Source: Candidatus Bathyarchaeota archaeon
GTDB lineage: Archaea; Asgardarchaeota; Lokiarchaeia; Sigyniarchaeales; Sigyniarchaeaceae
NCBI GenBank assembly: GCA_014729935.1
Contig: WJJB01000334.1
Span: forward strand, 1-12,924
Length of the DNA: 12,924 bases
Direction of reading: 5' to 3'
Numbering within the stretch: position 1 is the first letter of the stretch; each line of letters opens with the position of its first letter. The notes beneath the pieces are model-generated. The model had not been told where the DNA came from. It saw nothing but the letters and a program-made list of their open reading frames with translations, and searched no databases. Positions 8,383 through 12,924 of this stretch are shown piece after piece. The position numbers and the translations under genes were made by a program.

Positions 8383-8537
8383 AAGATTTGATTTGCCGCT
8401 TGGATGAGGAACGCGGTCCTGCTCAACGAGTGTTTATCGCAAAAATCATCCCATTTCTCCAGCAAATGCTTCTTTACCCAGAATTGCACTTTTGTGGTGT
8501 CTAAACGATGTCCCGATGCATCTCTTTTTTGAGTCAT
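8379..8537 (-). CDS. Small ribbon-helix-helix (CopG/Arc-type) protein
   Basis: A 52-aa frame from ATG 8535-8537 to TAA 8379-8381. It reads MTQKRDASGHRLDTTKV, then a segment with the ribbon-helix-helix pattern: beta strand VQFWVKK (about 17-23), helix A LLEKWDDFCDKH, turn LSR, helix B TAFLIQAANQ. This matches the general RHH plan of a basic strand, two helices and a Ser-Arg turn. RHH proteins bind DNA as dimers, the strand entering the major groove; many are antitoxins or plasmid/virus-type repressors, others are small chromosomal regulators. The stop overlaps that of the convergent winged-helix gene. The start overlaps, through ATGA, the TGA of an upstream reading frame (8534-8674), which suggests it was once, or still is, the second gene of a pair. 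Function is inferred from fold only. Confidence 0.7.
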   Translation of the reverse strand: MTQKRDASGHRLDTTKVQFWVKKHLLEKWDDFCDKHSLSRTAFLIQAANQIF

Positions 8538-8674
8538 GTGTCGTCGCCTTTTGGTTTATTCTCCAATAGTTTCCTTTGTTCGGCAATATAAAGGTATCCC
8601 TCTGGCACTACTTCGGCATCCCGATCATAACTATACCTCGATGATACATGTCTTGAGATAGTACCCGGGTGATA
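8534..8674 (-). pseudogene. Possible remnant or short non-ATG gene upstream of the RHH gene
   Basis: Between the in-frame TGA at 8675-8677 and the TGA at 8534-8536 the minus strand is open for 46 codons. The translation ends in VVPEGYLYIAEQRKLLENKP plus KGDDT, which looks protein-like rather than random. There is no ATG in the frame; a GTG at 8606-8608 would give only 24 residues. The stop overlaps the RHH start by ATGA, as in translationally coupled pairs. The frame also runs into the place where base composition changes, so a gene truncated at its 5' end by a rearrangement is one reading; an unusually short GTG-started peptide, or chance, are others. I do not recognise the family. Confidence 0.25.
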
Positions 8675-8741
8675 TCAGGTCACGCGTGCGGCCGGCGTGC
8701 GTTCCGAGCCAGCCGCCAGCGAGTGGATGCGTGGTCTCGAC
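8538..8741. promoter_or_regulatory. Divergent intergenic region upstream of smc; composition boundary
   Basis: About 200 bp between the RHH gene (minus) and smc (plus). AATATAAAGG at 8585-8594 is TATA-like on the plus strand and its complement CTTTATATT is TATA-like toward the RHH gene; AACTATACC near 8629-8637 is a second weak candidate. No strong Shine-Dalgarno precedes the smc start. From about 8660 onward the sequence becomes clearly GC-rich. Besides the possible reading-frame remnant at 8534-8674 I see no other gene here. Confidence 0.3.
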
Positions 8742-11700
8742 ATGGTGCATATCAAAAGCCTGAAATTGCGCGGGTTCAAGTCGGTTGGCGCGACCAAGAC
8801 GGTCACGATTGACTTCAACAAGGGATTCTCTGCCATCGTGGGAGCCAATGGCAGCGGCAAGAGCAACATCTTGGAAGCCTTTAGCTTCGTCATGGGGAAT
8901 GGGTCTGCGAAAAGCCTGCGTGCGGGCAACATGCGGAGCATGATATTCTCGGGCAACAAGAAGAAGGGCATCGCACCTGCGAGATCTGCCTGGGTCCAGC
9001 TTGAATTCGACAACACGGACAGGGGGCTTCCCATTGATGGCGATACCATCACCATTTCCCGCAAGGTCAAGTTGAACGGACAGGGTATATACAAGATCAA
9101 CGGCGAGACTTCCACCAGGACCGCCATCAGGGACTTGATCAACATGGCTGGCTTGGACTCGGATAGCTACAACATGGTGCTCCAGGGGAACGTGTATGAG
9201 GTGGTGAACATGACAAAGGTAGAGCGCCGGAAGCTCATCGAGGAGATCGCGGGCATCGCGGCATACGATGACAAGAAGGCACAGGCGGAACGGGAGTTGG
9301 AGAAGGTGGAAGCCAATCTCGCGCAGGTGCGCTTGCTCATGAACGAGGTGTCCACCCAGCTGGACTTGCTCGAGAAGGAGAAGGATGATGCCTTGGCTTA
9401 CCAGCGCATTTCCAAGCAGCTCGATCATTCGGAAAACGCCATCAAGATAGTAGAAATTCGTGATCTCGAGGAAACCATAACCCGCAGCAAGGAACGCGTG
9501 GAGGAGCTTGGTAAGCAGCTGGAGACGCTGGAGGGAGATCTCCAAGCAAGACTCGACACCATATCCGACTTGCAGGAACGGCATGGTAAAATCCGCGCCG
9601 AGCTGGAAGCAAAGCAAAGCAAAGAGCTGAGAGACCTCAACGAGGCCTTGGACCAGGTGAAGCAGGAGCTCGCCGATACTAGGTCGCATCTCAAGTACCT
9701 GGAGCAAGGCAAGGCGCGCAACGAGAAGGAGATCGATCGGCTGGGAAATAGCATCGGGATCTTGGAGCGTGAAAGGCAAGCCCTCGAGCAAGAAGTCAAG
9801 GAAGGAGGGGCTAGCTTGAAAGCGCACCGGAAGGCATTGCAGGAAACGGAACAAGCCCGGGATGCAAAAATCGACGACTTGGCAAGCCATGATAAGCAAT
9901 TCCAGGAAAAAATGGCTCGCAAGGCGGAGCTCCAAGGCACGCTGTCGACTGCCAAGGAATCGCTTGCGGAATCACGTTCCGAATTGAAGCTGGTGAACAG
10001 CAAGCTCGCCTCGGAGCGCTCCACGCTCGATGGGTTGGAGCGTAAGTTGTCGGGGTTGGATGAAAAGCAATCAAGGCTCGGGGGCATGCTGGCAGGTGCC
10101 AGGAAGGAATTGCAGGGGAGTCATGGACCAGGGGATGATGCAGGTGGAATGGATTCCACGGCATCCAAGAATCGATCCGCCCCCCGGTCGCCGTCCGACA
10201 TCCAGCGAACCATCAAGCAGCTCGAATCGGACCTTCGGGTCACCAAGGACATGATCTCGACCAAGACCGGCAAGCTCATCGAGATCCGGTCGACCATCAA
10301 GGCATCGAAGCATTTCGGGAGTAATGGCTTGCAAAAAGCCATCGACGGCTTGATGCGCGCCAAGGAGAACGGCGAGATCCCCGGCATCTTCGATACCGTG
10401 GGCAATCTCGGCCAGGTGGATGCACGTTATGCCATTGCCATGGAAGTGGCTGCCGGTTCCAGGGTCAATTACATGGTGGTCCAGGACAGGGATGTAGCCA
10501 CGAGGTGCATCAGGTATCTCAAGCAACACAAGCTCGGGCGCTTGTCCTTCATCCCTCTGGACAAGATACGGTATCACGAGTACGAGCATGGCAGCGAGAG
10601 ATGCATCGATGGCGTGCACGGGCGCGCGGTGGATCTCATCGATTTCGAGATCGCGTTCCTGCCGGCGTTCGAATACATTTTTGGCAGGACCTTCATCGTG
10701 GAGGACCTGGAAACCGCGAAGCGATTCGCTCCCCGGTTCCGTCGCATCACCTTGGAGGGTGACGTGGTGGATGGCTCGAATCTCATGACGGGGGGAACCT
10801 ATCGTCGCCGGGGCAATGGTACCGCCTTCCAAAACAAGAACGAATCGCTCATTCCCGGATTGGAGCAGGAGATCAGCCAGCTCAAGGACAAGGAGCGGGA
10901 GATCGAGCGGGAGATCAAGCGATGCCAAGCGAGCATCTCTGATTTTTACACCACCAAGATCAAGCTGGAACAGGAGCGTGGAGCGATCCGGGAAAAGATC
11001 GCCAAGATCGAGGCGCAGCTGGAGGAGATCGCTGGCTCGCGGCAATCGGTGGAAGTAGCCATCAAGGAAACCAAGCACCGCATCGATGAATTGGTAGACA
11101 GGAAGGAAGCCCTCCTCGAGATAGTCTCCGCCAGGGAGCGGGATGCGCGGGGTATCGCCAACGACATACAAGATATCGACAGGGACTTGGCGAACTCGCC
11201 CCACGCGCGCATCAAGCAAGAGATCGATGGACTTGATGGGGAAATCAAGGAAATGGAGGGCAAGATCAACACCTTGCAGCTCTCCCTTGCCCAGAAATCC
11301 ACGCGCTTGGAGGAAAAGGTGCTGGCATCCTTGGAAGTATCCCGCGAGAAAAAAATAGACCTTGAAACCGCCGTGAGGGAAGCGAATGGTGAACTCGCGG
11401 CTAAACGACGGACCCTCGATGAAAAAACCGGGCATCTTGCCTCCATCAAGGAAGCCATCGATGGCAAGAATGCCGAACTCAAGTCACTCATCGACGAGCG
11501 AGATGTGGTGCTCAAGCAGATGGAAGAAGTCAAGCTAGCAAGCCAACGTCTCGAGATGGAGAAGGAAGGCTTGGAGCGGAACATTGCTGGGACGAAGCGC
11601 GGGGTGCAAGGCATGGAGCGGAGCCTTGTCGAAAAGCGCAATGCGCTCCCGGAGGATCTCTCGGTGCCAGCCGAGTTCCTCAACAAGGACCGTGCCGGCT

Positions 11701-12359
11701 TGCTTGGCGACATCGAATCATGCAAGAAGGAGATAGAGCAGATGGGCAACGTTAACATGATGGCCATCGAGAAATACAACGAGAACAAGGAGCGCTTCGA
11801 CGAGCTCACGTTCCGCCACGAGTTACTCATCAAGGAACGAGAATCCATCCTGGAATTCATGGAAACCATCGAGCGCCAGAAGAAAACCGCCTTCATGCAA
11901 ACCTTCCAGAACATCTCCAGGAACTTCACGTACATCTTCTCCCGGCTATCACCAGGGGGCGAGGCACAGCTGGAATTGGAGAACTTGGATGATCCCTTCG
12001 AGGGTGGCGTGCTCATCATGGCACGACCCGCGGGGAAACCATTGAACGAGATCTCGCTACTCTCCGGCGGGGAAAAGAGCCTCACGTCACTTTCGCTCAT
12101 CTTTGCCATCCAGCAACATTGCCCCTCACCCCTGTACATCTTAGATGAGATCGATGCGGCGCTCGATGATGCCAATGCGGGGCGGGTGGCAGATCTCATC
12201 AAGGAGCTATCCGACAGGAGTCAATTCATCATCGTCACCCATCGAGATGTTACCATGACCAAGGTAGACCAGATCCTCGGCGTTTCGAACGTGGATGGGT
12301 GCACGGATGTCATCAACTTGAACCTCTCCCAGATCAGCCAGGAGATGCTCGAGGGATGA
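8742..12359 (+). CDS. smc: Chromosome segregation/condensin ATPase SMC
   Basis: Full-length SMC of 1205 aa. SMC dimers with kleisin (ScpA) and ScpB form the condensin ring that organises and segregates the chromosome. The N-terminal head starts MVHIKSLKLRGFKSVG, as is typical, with Walker A GANGSGKS (34-41) and Q-loop Q148 in VLQGNVYEVV followed by ERRKLIEEIAG. A long coiled coil runs from about 175 to 455. A Gly/Ser/Pro-rich non-helical insert sits at about 460-485, followed by more coil and then the hinge (about 532-685, with IPGIFDTVGNL and a Gly-rich GSNLMTGG end). The return coil runs to about 1050, and the C-terminal head has the signature LSGGE (1107-1111) and Walker B LYILDEIDAALDD (D1135, E1136). 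All ATPase motifs are intact. I chose the ATG at 8742 because the protein then begins exactly at the conserved family start; a GTG at 8697 and an ATG at 8727 are possible upstream starts. Codons favour G/C in third position, unlike the left-hand genes. The ScpB-like gene follows after 28 nt. Confidence 0.97.
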   Translation: MVHIKSLKLRGFKSVGATKTVTIDFNKGFSAIVGANGSGKSNILEAFSFVMGNGSAKSLRAGNMRSMIFSGNKKKGIAPARSAWVQLEFDNTDRGLPIDGDTITISRKVKLNGQGIYKINGETSTRTAIRDLINMAGLDSDSYNMVLQGNVYEVVNMTKVERRKLIEEIAGIAAYDDKKAQAERELEKVEANLAQVRLLMNEVSTQLDLLEKEKDDALAYQRISKQLDHSENAIKIVEIRDLEETITRSKERVEELGKQLETLEGDLQARLDTISDLQERHGKIRAELEAKQSKELRDLNEALDQVKQELADTRSHLKYLEQGKARNEKEIDRLGNSIGILERERQALEQEVKEGGASLKAHRKALQETEQARDAKIDDLASHDKQFQEKMARKAELQGTLSTAKESLAESRSELKLVNSKLASERSTLDGLERKLSGLDEKQSRLGGMLAGARKELQGSHGPGDDAGGMDSTASKNRSAPRSPSDIQRTIKQLESDLRVTKDMISTKTGKLIEIRSTIKASKHFGSNGLQKAIDGLMRAKENGEIPGIFDTVGNLGQVDARYAIAMEVAAGSRVNYMVVQDRDVATRCIRYLKQHKLGRLSFIPLDKIRYHEYEHGSERCIDGVHGRAVDLIDFEIAFLPAFEYIFGRTFIVEDLETAKRFAPRFRRITLEGDVVDGSNLMTGGTYRRRGNGTAFQNKNESLIPGLEQEISQLKDKEREIEREIKRCQASISDFYTTKIKLEQERGAIREKIAKIEAQLEEIAGSRQSVEVAIKETKHRIDELVDRKEALLEIVSARERDARGIANDIQDIDRDLANSPHARIKQEIDGLDGEIKEMEGKINTLQLSLAQKSTRLEEKVLASLEVSREKKIDLETAVREANGELAAKRRTLDEKTGHLASIKEAIDGKNAELKSLIDERDVVLKQMEEVKLASQRLEMEKEGLERNIAGTKRGVQGMERSLVEKRNALPEDLSVPAEFLNKDRAGLLGDIESCKKEIEQMGNVNMMAIEKYNENKERFDELTFRHELLIKERESILEFMETIERQKKTAFMQTFQNISRNFTYIFSRLSPGGEAQLELENLDDPFEGGVLIMARPAGKPLNEISLLSGGEKSLTSLSLIFAIQQHCPSPLYILDEIDAALDDANAGRVADLIKELSDRSQFIIVTHRDVTMTKVDQILGVSNVDGCTDVINLNLSQISQEMLEG

Positions 12360-12387
12360 ATCGAAGAGTGCAATACGGGTGTCAACC

Positions 12388-12924
12388 ATGGAATCAACCA
12401 CGGATCCGAGCACGAGCGGCAACGAAGCAAGCAGCAAGGTGCAGCAAGGGATGGGAGCGGGAGAGCAGGTGGCGAACCAGGATGGAATCGATCCAACCGA
12501 TACAGCAACCGGGGCAGCAACCGGGGCAGCAACCGGGGCAGCAACCGGGGCAGCAACCGGGGCAGCAACCGGAACTGCAACAGGACATGCAAAGAAGCCG
12601 GCACCCGCGGGAAGCACGTGCATGCATTCAAGCCCAAGTGCGCCAGCGGGAATCACCGGTACCAGTAGCGCACCAAGCCCGCAAGGCTCGGGCGATACCC
12701 CCATCGAGATGATGGGATGCATCACGCCTGCCGATCCCATCACGCCAGTTGGAATCGAGCCCGTTCCTGCCAGGCTTGCCGTGGATGACATGGAGATCCT
12801 GAGCAACATCATCGAGGGTGCCCTTTTCATGCGCGGAAAGATGATCTCGGAAACCGAGCTCTCGAAAACCTTGGACATCCCCCGGCAGCCAATCCACGAG
12901 GCATTGCTTACCTTAAAAGCGAAC
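12388..12924 (+). CDS. scpB: ScpB-like condensin subunit, partial (runs off right edge), with long low-complexity N-terminus
   Basis: ATG at 12388 opens a frame of 179 codons to the window edge. Residues about 133-179 (DDMEILSNIIEGALFMRGKM, then ISETELSKTLDIPRQPIHEALLTLKAN) look like the start of the first winged-helix domain of ScpB, whose usual pattern is an Ile/Leu-rich helix, ALLF, then ELA..L.I and a recognition helix. ScpB dimerises on the kleisin ScpA and so belongs to the SMC complex; its place 28 nt after smc supports this. What is odd is residues 1 to about 130: a Thr/Gly/Ala/Pro/Ser-rich stretch with an ATGA four-residue tandem repeat (residues 40-67), surely disordered; ScpB proteins normally begin almost directly with the helix. 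The true start might therefore be later, for example the ATG at 12790, but the frame stays open throughout and its start lies close behind smc. The usual archaeal order smc-scpA-scpB is not seen, since no ScpA lies between. The other frames here are open only because of the repeat. Confidence 0.65.
   Translation, partial: MESTTDPSTSGNEASSKVQQGMGAGEQVANQDGIDPTDTATGAATGAATGAATGAATGAATGTATGHAKKPAPAGSTCMHSSPSAPAGITGTSSAPSPQGSGDTPIEMMGCITPADPITPVGIEPVPARLAVDDMEILSNIIEGALFMRGKMISETELSKTLDIPRQPIHEALLTLKAN
12505..12588 (+). repeat. 12-bp tandem repeat (5 perfect, 2 degenerate copies) in the ScpB-like gene
   Basis: The unit GCAACCGGGGCA is repeated perfectly five times at 12505-12564, then twice with changes (12565-12576 and 12577-12588). 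The unit is four codons, so gain or loss of copies changes the length of the Ala-Thr-Gly-Ala tract without shifting frame. Degenerate copies at the 3' end only suggest recent expansion from the 5' side by slippage. There are no spacers, so it is not a CRISPR array. Confidence 0.95.

Noticed and set aside
8697..8741. Upstream GTG start for SMC adding 15 residues
   Set aside because: The conserved SMC N-terminus begins exactly at the ATG at 8742, and the extra residues have no family match.
8631..9935. Long open frame on the minus strand opposite smc (434 codons)
   Set aside because: It is antisense to the clearly real SMC head and coil; its Leu/His-rich composition is what reversed GC-rich coiled-coil codons give, and it matches no family.
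10071..12202. Two further long minus-strand frames opposite smc (10071-11435 and 10946-12202)
   Set aside because: Same cause: the high-GC, Glu/Lys-rich coding strand has few stop codons in antisense. Neither has domain-like sequence.
12505..12588. CRISPR-like array
   Set aside because: Units are 12 bp, directly adjacent, with no spacers.
12299..12878. Other-frame ORFs across the 12-bp repeat (QPGQ-type on plus, PVAA-type on minus)
   Set aside because: The repeat unit has no stop in any frame and its 12-bp length keeps all frames open. Only the frame starting at 12388 continues into a recognisable winged helix.
1..12924. tRNA, rRNA, insertion sequence ends or an origin
   Set aside because: I saw no cloverleaf-like or rRNA-like segment, no transposase frame and no terminal inverted repeats on reading both strands; a dedicated RNA search was not possible.

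Overview
The window looks like a piece of an archaeal chromosome. It holds an SMC ATPase with archaeal-type head sequences followed by a kleisin-partner (ScpB-like) gene, an ArsR-like winged-helix regulator, AT-rich TATA-box-like promoter sequences, mostly weak Shine-Dalgarno signals, and a secreted protein packed with N-glycosylation sequons. I cannot name the phylum from sequence alone; an Asgard-type or other uncultivated archaeon would fit, but that is a guess.

Left part (1-7573, all on the minus strand): four genes in one direction with short gaps (12, 36 and 48 nt). In transcription order they are two ABC-2 type permeases (402 and 404 aa), an ABC ATPase of 630 aa with an extra N-terminal domain of about 275 residues, and a very large secreted subtilase-like protein that runs off the left edge (1053 residues visible). 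The subtilase fold keeps the catalytic Asp and His, but the nucleophile Ser and the oxyanion Asn positions both read Asp, so it looks like a dead or re-purposed protease. A 203-aa winged-helix regulator (7771-8382, plus strand) is divergent from this cluster and is the obvious candidate to control it. Together they look like a regulated two-permease export system with a secreted, glycosylated pseudo-subtilase.

Middle (8379-8741): a 52-aa ribbon-helix-helix protein on the minus strand overlaps the stop of the regulator by 4 nt. An open reading-frame remnant without a good start overlaps its start codon (ATGA). Around 8640-8690 base composition changes visibly from AT-rich to GC-rich.

Right part (8742-12924, plus strand): a full-length SMC (1205 aa) followed 28 nt later by a ScpB-like gene that runs off the right edge. 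The latter has an unusual, low-complexity N-terminal extension of about 130 residues that includes a 12-bp in-frame tandem repeat. This pair belongs to the chromosome condensation/segregation machinery.
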